From JADLHS01 sp049840435 (GTDB lineage Bacteria > Verrucomicrobiota > Verrucomicrobiia > Limisphaerales > JADLHS01), in NCBI GenBank assembly GCA_049840435.1, contig JASGKY010000021.1:1-64000 (forward strand): a DNA stretch of 64,000 bases, given 5' to 3'. Made by a program: the position numbers and the translations under genes. A model generated the notes under the pieces. The model saw only the letters and a list, made by a program, of their open reading frames with translations, was not told where the DNA came from and did no database searches. The stretch's first letter is position 1; each line of letters begins with the position of its first letter. This document shows, piece by piece, positions 14,940-23,396 of the stretch.

Positions 14940-16472
14940 ATGAGCAATCTATTGCAAGAAATCGAAGCGCAGATCGCCGGCGTCAAGACGCAGGTGAACA
15001 AGCAGAACGTCGGCATCGTCCGCGAAATCTCCGACGGCGTGGCGAAGATTGAAGGTCTCACCGACGCGATGGCCAACGAGATGTTGGACTTCGGCAACGG
15101 CGTCATCGGCCTCGCGCTCAACCTCGAAGAAACCGAAGTCGGCGCGATCATCCTTGGCGATTACCTCGGCGTGCACGAAGGTTCGGAAGTCAAGACGACG
15201 GGCAAGTTGCTTTCTGTGCCAGTGGGCAAAGGCCTGCTTGGTCGCGTGGTGGATTGCTTGGGTCGTCCGGTGGACGGCAAAGGCCCGATCAAGGAAGATG
15301 CTTTTTATCCGGTCGAAAAAATCGCGCCTGGCATCGTGAAACGTAAGTCCGTCAGCCAGCCGGTGCAGACCGGCATCATGGCGATTGACGCGATGATTCC
15401 GATCGGTCGCGGTCAACGTGAGTTGATCATTGGCGACCGTTCGACGGGCAAGACAACCATCGGCGTGGACGCGATGATCAATCAGTCCCGCATCAACAAG
15501 GTCGGTCGCGAATCCGGCGACAAGAGCTTCCGCCCGATGTATAACATCTACGTCGCGGTCGGTCAGAAGCAGTCGAACGTGGCCCGCGTCATTGCGGAAT
15601 TGGAAAAAGCTGGCGCGTTGGAAGACACCATCGTCGTTGTGGCGGCGGCGTCTGATTCTGCCGCAAACCAATATCTCGCTCCGTTCTCCGGTGCGTCGAT
15701 TGGTGAATGGTTCATGGATAACGGCATGGACGCGCTCATCATTTATGATGACCTCTCCAAGCAGGCCGTTGCTTACCGTCAGGTTTCGCTCGTCTTGAAG
15801 CGTCCGTCTGGTCGTGAAGCGTATCCGGGTGACGTGTTCTATCTCCACAGCCGCTTGCTCGAACGCAGCGCGCGCGTGGGCGAGAAGTTCGGCAACGGTT
15901 CGTTGACGGCCTTGCCAATCATCGAGACGCAGGCCGGCGACGTGTCGGCCTACATTCCGACGAACGTGATCTCAATCACGGACGGTCAGATTTACCTCGA
16001 AACCGACTTGTTCTACCAAGGTGTGCGTCCCGCTGTATCCGTCGGTCTCTCCGTGAGCCGTGTCGGCTCTGCCGCGCAGATCAAGGCGATGAAGCAGGTG
16101 GCCGGTCGTATCAAAGGCGATCTCGCGCAGTTCCGCGAACTCGCGGCGTTTGCGCAATTCGGTTCGGACCTCGACGCGAAGACGCAGGGGATTCTCGAAC
16201 GCGGCAAGCGCGTCGTGGAAATTTTCAAGCAGCCGCAATTCAATCCGATTCCGGTCGAAACCCAGGTCGCGATTCTGTGGGCGGTGCAAAACAATTTCTT
16301 TGATGATGTGGCCGTGGACAAGATCAAGGACTGCCAGAACAAGATGACGGACTTCCTCACTACGCGGAAGGCTGACTTGCTCACGAAGATTCGCAATGAA
16401 AAGGCGATCAGCGAAGCGCTCGCCGGCGAGTTGAAGGCTGCGGTCACTGAATTCAAGCAAACCTATCGTTAA
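14940..16472 (+). CDS. atpA: F1 ATP synthase subunit alpha
   Basis: A 510-residue nucleotide-binding subunit. The Walker A loop reads GDRSTGKTT near residue 170, with Ser in place of the commoner Gln. ALPIIETQAGDVSAYIPTNV and the SVGLSVSRVGSAAQ segment are typical. It forms the hexamer with beta. The N-terminal strand domain begins at VGIVREISDGVAKIEGL. Full length, with a good fit to the family throughout. Confidence 0.97.
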   Translation: MSNLLQEIEAQIAGVKTQVNKQNVGIVREISDGVAKIEGLTDAMANEMLDFGNGVIGLALNLEETEVGAIILGDYLGVHEGSEVKTTGKLLSVPVGKGLLGRVVDCLGRPVDGKGPIKEDAFYPVEKIAPGIVKRKSVSQPVQTGIMAIDAMIPIGRGQRELIIGDRSTGKTTIGVDAMINQSRINKVGRESGDKSFRPMYNIYVAVGQKQSNVARVIAELEKAGALEDTIVVVAAASDSAANQYLAPFSGASIGEWFMDNGMDALIIYDDLSKQAVAYRQVSLVLKRPSGREAYPGDVFYLHSRLLERSARVGEKFGNGSLTALPIIETQAGDVSAYIPTNVISITDGQIYLETDLFYQGVRPAVSVGLSVSRVGSAAQIKAMKQVAGRIKGDLAQFRELAAFAQFGSDLDAKTQGILERGKRVVEIFKQPQFNPIPVETQVAILWAVQNNFFDDVAVDKIKDCQNKMTDFLTTRKADLLTKIRNEKAISEALAGELKAAVTEFKQTYR

Positions 16473-16478
16473 GCTCCC

Positions 16479-17369
16479 ATGCCGAGCACACGCGACATCC
16501 GCCGACGTATCAAGTCGGTAAAAAATACGGCGCAGATCACGAAGGCCATGCAAATGGTCGCTTCGTCGAAGATGCGCAAGGCGCAGTTGGCCGCCCTCGC
16601 GGGCCGGCCGTATGCGATCCTGATGAACCAGATGATCGTGAGTGCCAGCAAGGACTCGCAGGATTTTACGCATCCGCTGATGGAGAAGCGCGAGATCAAG
16701 AAGCGCGGCGTGCTCGCTGTCAGCACAGACAAGGGTTTGTGCGGTGCGTTGAACTCGAACCTCGGTCGCGAGGTGATGAAGTACGACAAGGACGCCACGG
16801 TGTTCATTGCCGCTGGTAAGAAGGGCGCGCAGTTTTTCTCACGCACCAAGCGTAATCTCGCCGCGGAATTCACCTACAAGGACGCGCCGTTGTTCTCGGA
16901 GGCGCGGGTCATGGCCAAGACGCTGGTGGACATGTTCCTCAAGGGCGAAGTGGATTGCGTGGACCTCGTTTACACCCGGTTCGTCAACACGCTCACGCAA
17001 AAAGTCGAAGTGCGGCGCTTGCTGCCCATCGGCGAATTGCAGGTGTTGTTGAATGCTCCGACGAATGCTGAAGCTCCCGAAGCCAAGCCGGCGGAAGAGC
17101 AGGCTGCGCCGTTGGAACACATTTTCGAGCCGAATGCCAAGGCGGTGCTCGGCGAGTTGCTGCCGCACTTTGTGAAGTTCATCGTTTTCCAGGCGCTGCT
17201 CGAGGCGAAGGCTTCCGAACACAGCGCGCGCATGGTGGCGATGAAGAACGCGACCGACAACGCGAAGCAGCTCATCAAAGACCTCACGCTCGAATACAAC
17301 AAGCTGCGTCAGGCGAACATCACGAAGGAACTGTTGGAAATCACCACTGCCCAGATGGCGCTCGGGTGA
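16479..17369 (+). CDS. atpG: F1 ATP synthase subunit gamma
   Basis: A 296-residue central-shaft subunit. The N-terminal helix has the signature STRDIRRRIKSVKNTAQITK followed by AMQMVASSKMRKAQ, and the C-terminal helix has ARMVAMKNATDNAKQLI. An Ala/Pro/Glu-rich insertion (about residues 195-208) lies in the middle domain. It starts six bases after the atpA stop and is followed by a copy of the TTTGAAATCTCAA element. Confidence 0.96.
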   Translation: MPSTRDIRRRIKSVKNTAQITKAMQMVASSKMRKAQLAALAGRPYAILMNQMIVSASKDSQDFTHPLMEKREIKKRGVLAVSTDKGLCGALNSNLGREVMKYDKDATVFIAAGKKGAQFFSRTKRNLAAEFTYKDAPLFSEARVMAKTLVDMFLKGEVDCVDLVYTRFVNTLTQKVEVRRLLPIGELQVLLNAPTNAEAPEAKPAEEQAAPLEHIFEPNAKAVLGELLPHFVKFIVFQALLEAKASEHSARMVAMKNATDNAKQLIKDLTLEYNKLRQANITKELLEITTAQMALG

Positions 17370-17392
17370 TTTGAAATCTCAAATTTGAAATT
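17370..17392 (+). repeat. TTTGAAATCTCAA spacer repeat, copy 2 (before atpD)
   Basis: A 23-base element starting TTTGAAATCTCAAA overlaps the end of the atpG stop region and ends six bases before the atpD ATG. It is nearly identical to the copy before atpH. Confidence 0.75.
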
Positions 17393-17398
17393 GCACGT

Positions 17399-18856
17399 AT
17401 GAACAAAGGTAAAATCGTTCAAATCATCGGCCCGGTCGTGGACATCGAGTTCGCGGACAAGTTGCCGGCCATTTATAACGCGCTCACGGTCGAGTTCACC
17501 TCGCCTGGTGCAGCCGGCAAGACCAAGCTGACGCTCGAAGTGCAGCAGCACCTCGGCGACAACTGGGTGCGCGCCGTTGCGATGAGCGCCACGGAAGGTC
17601 TGAAGCGCGGCATGGAAATCATTGACGCAGGCGCGCCGATCTCGATGCCCGTCGGTGAAGCCGTGATGGGCCGCGTGTTCGACGTGACTGGTCAGGCTGT
17701 GGATGAACAAGGCCCGGTGAAGGCGGACAAGTTCCTGCCGATTCACCGCCAAGCGCCCGCGCTCGTGGAGCAATCCACCAGCCCGCAGATTTTGACCACT
17801 GGTATTAAAGTCATCGACCTCATCTGCCCCTTCTTGAAGGGCGGTAAGGTCGGTGCGTTCGGTGGCGCTGGCGTCGGTAAGACCGTCGTCATCATGGAAC
17901 TCATCAACAACATCGCGAAGCTGCACGGCGGTATCTCGATGTTCGCGGGCGTTGGTGAACGCACGCGCGAAGGTAACGATCTTTACAACGAAATGATTGA
18001 AGCCGGCGTCATCAAGGTCCAGAAGGACGCCAAGGGTCATCCGGTGCTCGGCGAAAACGGCATGCCGAAGATCGAACCCGGCTCTCGTATCGGTCTCGTG
18101 TATGGCCAGATGAACGAACCCCCAGGCGCGCGTCTCCGCGTCGCGCTGTCTGCGCTCGCCGTGACGGAGTATTTCCGTGACGAGAAGAACCAGGACGTGC
18201 TCCTGTTCGTGGATAATATTTTCCGTTTCTCGCAGGCCGGTTCAGAAGTGTCCGCGTTGCTCGGCCGCACGCCGTCAGCGGTCGGTTATCAACCGACGCT
18301 CGCCGCCGAAATGGGCAACTTGCAGGAACGCATTACCTCGACCAAGAAAGGCTCGATCACCTCGTTCCAGGCCGTTTACGTGCCTGCTGACGACTTGACC
18401 GACCCGGCGCCGGCGACGACGTTCGCGCACTTGGATGCGACCATCGTGTTGGAACGTTCCATCGCCGAACTGGGTATTTATCCCGCCGTGGATCCGCTCG
18501 CGTCGAACTCGCGCGCCCTTTCTGCGGACGTCGTTGGCCAGGAGCACTACGACGTCGCCCGTGGCGTGCAGAAGATTCTGCAACGCTACAAGGACTTGCA
18601 GGACATCATTGCGATCTTGGGCATGGACGAACTTTCGCCCGAAGACAAGCTCACGGTGTTGCGCGCGCGCAAGATCCAACGCTTCCTCAGCCAGCCGTTC
18701 ACGGTGGCGGAAGTGTTCACCGGCGTGAAGGGTAAGCAAGTGCCCGTCGCCGAAACCGTACGTGGCTTCAAGGAAATCCTCGAAGGCAAACACGACGACG
18801 TGCCCGAAGTGAACTTCTACATGAAGGGCGGCATTGACGAAATCAAGGACAAGTAA
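17399..18856 (+). CDS. atpD: F1 ATP synthase subunit beta
   Basis: A 485-residue catalytic subunit. The Walker A loop is GGAGVGKTV, the catalytic segment GERTREGNDLYNEM and the Walker B strand LLFVDNIFRFSQAGSEVSALLGR are all present. It hydrolyses or makes ATP at the alpha-beta interface. An insertion typical of some lineages (KDAKGHPVLGENGMPKIEPG) follows the catalytic Glu loop. The start codon has no Shine-Dalgarno sequence and follows a spacer repeat. Confidence 0.97.
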   Translation: MNKGKIVQIIGPVVDIEFADKLPAIYNALTVEFTSPGAAGKTKLTLEVQQHLGDNWVRAVAMSATEGLKRGMEIIDAGAPISMPVGEAVMGRVFDVTGQAVDEQGPVKADKFLPIHRQAPALVEQSTSPQILTTGIKVIDLICPFLKGGKVGAFGGAGVGKTVVIMELINNIAKLHGGISMFAGVGERTREGNDLYNEMIEAGVIKVQKDAKGHPVLGENGMPKIEPGSRIGLVYGQMNEPPGARLRVALSALAVTEYFRDEKNQDVLLFVDNIFRFSQAGSEVSALLGRTPSAVGYQPTLAAEMGNLQERITSTKKGSITSFQAVYVPADDLTDPAPATTFAHLDATIVLERSIAELGIYPAVDPLASNSRALSADVVGQEHYDVARGVQKILQRYKDLQDIIAILGMDELSPEDKLTVLRARKIQRFLSQPFTVAEVFTGVKGKQVPVAETVRGFKEILEGKHDDVPEVNFYMKGGIDEIKDK

Positions 18857-18885
18857 GTCTTTGAGCAGTTGAACCACTGATACAC

Positions 18886-19290
18886 ATGGCCACGCTGAAA
18901 TTAGAAATCGTCACGCCGGAAGCGAAGGTTTATTCCGAAGATGTGGACATGGTCACGTTGCCGGGCGTCGAGGGCGAGATGGGCATCTTCCCGATGCACG
19001 TTCCGCTCATGACGCAGCTCACTGCCGGCGAAGTCGGCGTGCGCAAAGGCAATCAGGATTTCTTCCTGGCCGTTGGGGCCGGTTTCGTTGAAGTCACTTC
19101 GGACAAGGTTTCCATCCTGACCGACATGGCCATCAAGGCCGAGAGCATTGATGAAGCGAAGGCCGAGGAAGCGCGCAAGCGCGCCGAAGCCCGCCTCGCC
19201 GAGAAGCTGGACGACGAAGAAATTGCGGCGGTCAACGCGGCGATCGCCCAGTCAGTGGCGCAGTTGAACGTGAAGCGCCGGCACCGATAA
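18886..19290 (+). CDS. atpC: F1 ATP synthase subunit epsilon
   Basis: A 134-residue subunit. The N-terminal beta sandwich carries the usual VTLPGVEGEMGIFPMHVPL block, and the C-terminal helical hairpin is Ala/Glu/Lys rich (IDEAKAEEARKRAEARLAEK). It couples the central shaft to catalysis and can inhibit ATP hydrolysis. Last gene of the operon, followed by a strong terminator. Confidence 0.95.
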   Translation: MATLKLEIVTPEAKVYSEDVDMVTLPGVEGEMGIFPMHVPLMTQLTAGEVGVRKGNQDFFLAVGAGFVEVTSDKVSILTDMAIKAESIDEAKAEEARKRAEARLAEKLDDEEIAAVNAAIAQSVAQLNVKRRHR

Positions 19291-19307
19291 TCCGGGCCGA
19301 AATTTTC

Positions 19308-19336
19308 AGCCACACTCTTCGGAGTGTGGCTTTTTT
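19308..19336 (+). terminator. Rho-independent terminator of the atp operon
   Basis: AGCCACACTC and GAGTGTGGCT form a 10-bp stem capped by a TTCG tetraloop, followed by a run of T. A textbook intrinsic terminator. Confidence 0.92.
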
Positions 19337-19358
19337 GTTGCGTGGCTGGGAAACGGAT

Positions 19359-20456
19359 TTAGGGCGCATAGAGCCGCGTCTCATCCGTCAACATGGGCGG
19401 AATCGGCCAGCCATCCGCAGCCCAGTTCAATTTGCCGACCCAGAGCCGGGAACGACCGCGATTGTTGCCGTCGTAGTAGTGGCAACTGAACCAGTCTTGC
19501 CCGGCGACGTTGAGGATGCCGGCATGGCCCGGGCCGTAGAAGGGCGGTTTTGATTGGAGAAACACGGTGCCGCCGTGGTTGAGCATGTTCTTTCCCTCGC
19601 GATCGAGATAGGGCCCGGTGATTTTGTCGCTGCGACCGACGCGGATTTCGTAAGTGCTGTTTGTTCCCTGACAGCATTGTCCCCAGTTGACGAACAGAAA
19701 GTAGTTTGTGCCGTGCCGTTGGATGAAGGCAGCTTCAATCGAGTCGTTGAATGCGAGGGCATACATGGAAGAGTCAGGCGTGATGCGATGGCCAGTCTTG
19801 GGATCGAGCTCGATCAACTTGATGCCGCCCCAGAAGGAGCCGAACGCCATCCAGAGGCGACCTTCCGCATCCAGGGACAAGGCGGGATCAATGGTGTTGA
19901 ATGCGTTGGTGGCAAAGGAACGGACGACAATGCCGGTATCGGTCCATTTGAATTTTGGATCGGCGGGATTGAGCGTGACATTCGTAGCCAGGCCGATGGC
20001 GGAAGTGTTCTTGCCCCAGCTCGAAACCGAGTAGTAGAGCAGGTAGCGACCATTGGCGAAGATGACGTCCGGCGCCCAGAAGTAATCGCGGTGCGGTGCG
20101 GCGACATTGGTGGTCCAATCGGGATTGGTTGGCAAGGCAGGCTGGCCAAACACCCAGTCCGTCAGATTCGTCGAACGCAGCGTCTTGATGCCGTCACCGG
20201 TGGCAAAGGTCCAGTATTCGGCCCCGCTTTTCACGATGGTAGCGGGGTCGTGAACTCGAAGGCGAAAGAAGCCTCGGTCGGGTTGGGGTTGTGCGGTTGC
20301 TTTAGTAGCGCAGGCAATCATGGCAATCACCAAAGCGAACCATCCATATCGCCACGGGGCGTATTGGCCTTGAACCAGGCACGAGTTTTGGATCATAAAG
20401 TCATAGTGGGAATCTTTAGGCCATGATGTCGCTCCTACCTTTTGAGTCGCAAGCAT
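19359..20456 (-). CDS. Secreted glycoside hydrolase family 43 (arabinanase/arabinosidase-like)
   Basis: A 365-residue five-bladed beta-propeller enzyme. The three acidic residues of GH43 appear in order: HDPATIV (general base Asp), NTIDPALSLD (pKa-modulating Asp) and NDSIEAAFIQ (general acid Glu). FWAPDVIFANGRYLLYYSVSS and GPGHAGIL blocks are typical of endo-arabinanases. A hydrophobic signal segment (WFALVIAMIACATKATA) sits about 40 residues in, so the true start may be an internal ATG near residue 21. It probably attacks arabinan-containing plant polysaccharide outside the cell. It stands alone, divergent from the HU gene. Confidence 0.85.
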   Translation of the reverse strand: MLATQKVGATSWPKDSHYDFMIQNSCLVQGQYAPWRYGWFALVIAMIACATKATAQPQPDRGFFRLRVHDPATIVKSGAEYWTFATGDGIKTLRSTNLTDWVFGQPALPTNPDWTTNVAAPHRDYFWAPDVIFANGRYLLYYSVSSWGKNTSAIGLATNVTLNPADPKFKWTDTGIVVRSFATNAFNTIDPALSLDAEGRLWMAFGSFWGGIKLIELDPKTGHRITPDSSMYALAFNDSIEAAFIQRHGTNYFLFVNWGQCCQGTNSTYEIRVGRSDKITGPYLDREGKNMLNHGGTVFLQSKPPFYGPGHAGILNVAGQDWFSCHYYDGNNRGRSRLWVGKLNWAADGWPIPPMLTDETRLYAP

Positions 20457-20496
20457 GAAGGCTTACCATATCAGGAATTTCCTCAGTAGTGACTCC

Positions 20497-20525
20497 TTGA
20501 CCGGCTTTAGGATGAGGTCTATACA
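20497..20525 (+). promoter_or_regulatory. Sigma-70-type promoter of the HU-family gene
   Basis: TTGACC (20497-20502) and TATACA (20520-20525) with a 17-base spacer lie 35 bases before the HU start codon, predicting transcription from about 20532. Confidence 0.7.
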
Positions 20526-20560
20526 CAAATTGAGGCCAGAACCGTCAACCACAAGACCTT

Positions 20561-20872
20561 ATGACACTTACAAAACGCGACCTTGTTACCCGCATAAGTG
20601 AAGAGAGTCGGCTCACCCAACAAGAAGTGCTCGATGTCGTCCAGAAGACGCTCGATTACATCGCTGAGGCATTGGCCAAAGGCGACAAAGTGGAACTGCG
20701 CAACTTCGGAGTTTTTGAAGTCAAAACTCGCAAAGCCCGCGTGGGGCGGAATCCGAATCGGCCGCAAACCGATGTGCCTATTCCAGCGCGCTCGGTAGTG
20801 AAATTCAAGGCGGGCAAGGAGATGGCGGCAGAAGTTTTGAAGTTACCGCCGCAACAACCCGCTCCGGTCTGA
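20561..20872 (+). CDS. HU/IHF-family DNA-binding protein
   Basis: A 103-residue nucleoid protein. The N-terminal helices (LTKRDLVTRISEESRLTQQE) and the FGVFEVKTRKARVGRNPNRP segment with its DNA-intercalating arm are typical. It closes with KFKAGKEMAAEV and a Pro/Gln tail. Members bend DNA and compact the chromosome. The arm sequence does not settle HU versus IHF. It has its own promoter and terminator, so it is a single-gene unit. Confidence 0.92.
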   Translation: MTLTKRDLVTRISEESRLTQQEVLDVVQKTLDYIAEALAKGDKVELRNFGVFEVKTRKARVGRNPNRPQTDVPIPARSVVKFKAGKEMAAEVLKLPPQQPAPV

Positions 20873-20896
20873 GTTGCCCAGCTTTGTAGTTAATTC

Positions 20897-20925
20897 GGGC
20901 GCTGATAAATCCCAGCGCCCTTTTT
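20897..20925 (+). terminator. Rho-independent terminator after the HU gene
   Basis: GGGCGCTG (20897-20904) and CAGCGCCC (20913-20920) form an 8-bp GC-rich stem with an 8-base loop, followed by TTTTT. Confidence 0.9.
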
Positions 20926-20965
20926 CTTTTTATTGAACTGCGGCTTTCGTAGCCTGTGCGGGACT

Positions 20966-22210
20966 ATGGAACGATTGCCCGGTTTTCGTGACTTCTATCC
21001 TGAACCGTTGCCGCACAAGGACGTGTGGAGTGCTGATGCGCGTCAATACATCTTTGGCAAATGGCGCGAGATGGCGCGGCTCTATGGCTTTCGAGAATAC
21101 GATGGGCCACCATTGGAGCCACTGGAACTCTTCACTACAAAAAGCGGTGATGAGATTGTTGGGCAGCTTTACAACTTCAAGGACAAGGGCGACCGCGAAA
21201 TCGCGTTGCGTCCGGAGATGACGCCGACGCTGGCGCGCATGGTGGCAGCACATGAGCGCAATTACAAGAAGCCCATCAAGTGGTTTGCTGTGCCCCAACT
21301 TTTTCGCTACGAACGCCAGCAGAAGGGTCGCTTGCGGGAACACTTCCAGTTCAACGCTGATGTCTTCGGTGAGCCGGATGTGGCGGCAGACGCGGAACTC
21401 ATCGCACTGCTGATTGATACGCTGCGCTCGTTTGGTTTGACGGCGGAAGATTTTGTCATCCGCTTGAGCAGTCGCAATGCGTGGAATGATTACTTCACGC
21501 AGCATGGAGGCAAGTCCGGGCAGGAATACGATTTCTTCCAGATCATTGATAAGCTAGAGCGTTCATCTCCCGAGGAATCAAAAACAAAACTTGCTACCTT
21601 GGGTTTTTCGTATGATGACGTGAATGCTTTCATCAACTCAGGCAATCCTACGGCGGAATTGGCAGCTATCATCGGCAATCTTGCGGCGCGGGGCATGGGT
21701 GATTTCGTGAAAGTGGACTATCACGTCATTCGCGGCCTAGCGTATTATACCGGACCGGTGTTCGAAGCGTTTGATCGCAAGGGTGAATTCCGTGCCATCG
21801 CCGGGGGCGGACGTTACAACAATCTCGTCAAACTTATTAGTGGCGGCAAAGTGGATCTGCCCGCGCTCGGTTTTGGGATGGGTGACGTAGTGTTGTTCGA
21901 GTTGCTCAAAGCGCGCGGCTTGTTGCCCCAATTTGATGCGGGGGTGGACGTGGTGGTATTGATCGAAGACGAAAACCTGCGGCCGCAATCACTCAAGCTC
22001 GTACAGGATTTGCGAACAGCGGGGTATGTAGCAGAATATGCGCTGACGCCGACCAAACCCGATAAACAATTCAAACGCGCACAGGAGTTGAAGGCTGGCT
22101 TTACCGCAAAGGTCGAGGCGGACGGGACGGTGAAAGTTCGCAATCTTAAGGCGCGTGAGGAAAAAAGTGTGGCATTTGAAGCCGTCGGATCGGCTGTATC
22201 CAAGGGGTGA
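20966..22210 (+). CDS. hisS: Histidyl-tRNA synthetase
   Basis: A 414-residue class II synthetase that charges tRNA-His. Motif 2 is seen as FRYERQQKGRLREHFQFNADVFG, the HisA motif as VIRGLAYYTGPVFE and motif 3 as ALGFGMGDVV. The C-terminal anticodon-binding domain begins near residue 320. The ATG at 20966 is chosen because it begins with MERLPGFRDFYPEP, the normal N-terminus; the upstream extension to 20933 overlaps the terminator region. It ends against a gene on the opposite strand. Confidence 0.95.
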   Translation: MERLPGFRDFYPEPLPHKDVWSADARQYIFGKWREMARLYGFREYDGPPLEPLELFTTKSGDEIVGQLYNFKDKGDREIALRPEMTPTLARMVAAHERNYKKPIKWFAVPQLFRYERQQKGRLREHFQFNADVFGEPDVAADAELIALLIDTLRSFGLTAEDFVIRLSSRNAWNDYFTQHGGKSGQEYDFFQIIDKLERSSPEESKTKLATLGFSYDDVNAFINSGNPTAELAAIIGNLAARGMGDFVKVDYHVIRGLAYYTGPVFEAFDRKGEFRAIAGGGRYNNLVKLISGGKVDLPALGFGMGDVVLFELLKARGLLPQFDAGVDVVVLIEDENLRPQSLKLVQDLRTAGYVAEYALTPTKPDKQFKRAQELKAGFTAKVEADGTVKVRNLKAREEKSVAFEAVGSAVSKG

Positions 22211-23241
22211 TTATTTGCCTGCGGCTGCCTTCGTGCCGTTGTTGGCAGCGCGATGTTGGGCAAACTCCGGGTAGAGGCGCTCGGCGCATTCCGGACAGAG
22301 GCCGTGCGAGAAATCAATGTGTTCGTGCTGTTGGAAGTAAACCTCCAGTTGCTGCCAGTAGCCGTGGTCATCGCGGATTTTTTTGCACGAGGCACACATT
22401 GGCAACAGGCTGCGGAGCGTTTTTGCGTGGGCCAAGGCTTCCGTCAAATCTTCGATTAGCTTAAGTCGTTCAGCTTCTTCCTGTCGGCGTTCTGTGATGT
22501 CGCGGGCGATGCTGGAGGCTCAATGATTTCCCCGGTTGGTCCGGCGATGGGTGACAATGTGACGGACACTTCCACTGGCGTGCCATCCTTGCGGATGCGA
22601 ACCGTATCAAACCAATTGATGTGTTCGCCGTGCCGGATTTTCTCCAACCCCGCATCAAACTCCGCCTTGCGCGCCGGCGGTATGAGCATCGAAGCGCATT
22701 GCCCGATGATCTCCTCTGCGGTGTAGCCATAGATTTGTTCGGCGGCTTTGTTCCAACTTAGGATAATGCCAGAGAGAGTCTTGCTGATGATGGCGTCATC
22801 GGAAGATTCCACCACGGCGGCAAGGTGTGCGGCGGCCTTTTGCATCCGGCGATGTTCTCGTCGGGCTTGTGAAGCCTGCAACTCGCGCGTAATGCTGGGA
22901 GCGAGGCGGGCGAGGTTGTCTTTGACAATATAGTCATGTGCACCAGCTCGCATCATTTCCACCGCACGTTCTTCGCCGAGACTGGCGGAGACGCAGATGA
23001 AAGGGATGTCGAGGCGCGACTCCTGAAAAATCTTTAATGCGGCTGCGCCATTGAAATGGGGCATGGAGTAATCACTGATAATGACATCCCAGACTTTGCG
23101 TTGCAGCGCAGCGGCGAGAGCTGGCCCTGTTTCAACGCGCTCATACACTGGATCAAAGCCGGAGTGCCGTAGATGATCCACGGCAAGCAGCACCTGATCC
23201 TCCGAGTCTTCCACAAACAAAACTCGCATCGCGGTTTTCAT
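22211..23241 (-). CDS. Response regulator with REC, PAS and Cys-rich C-terminal domain (frameshifted)
   Basis: The N-terminal receiver domain has the phospho-acceptor Asp in VIISDYSMPHFNG and the Lys in HDYIVKDNL. A PAS domain follows (about residues 140-245, SGIILSWNKAAEQIYGYTAEEIIG). The open frame then ends prematurely, while the next frame continues IARDITERRQEEAERLK and ends in MCASCKKIRDDHGYWQQLE ... HGLCPECAERLYPEF, a Cys-rich tail common in sensory proteins. One missing G near 22520 joins them. It would act as a signalling protein without a DNA-binding or kinase domain, partner unknown. Confidence 0.8.
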
Positions 23242-23396
23242 GGTTTTAGTAGAAGTGGTTGGGCGTTCCCGCTTCTAAGCTAGTCCTGAGGACCAACTGT
23301 GTCAAATGGCTGACTGCAAAGTGATTGCTGGGGACTCTGCTACCGCATTTTTGTGCGCTTTGATTTCTGCGGGGCATTTGTCACCATTCGCCTGCA

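Noticed and set aside
14949..15848. 300-codon minus-strand frame inside atpA
   Set aside because: Entirely antisense to a conserved gene; no domain.
19554..20426. 290-codon plus-strand frame opposite the GH43 gene
   Set aside because: No domain, and the minus strand has all GH43 catalytic blocks.
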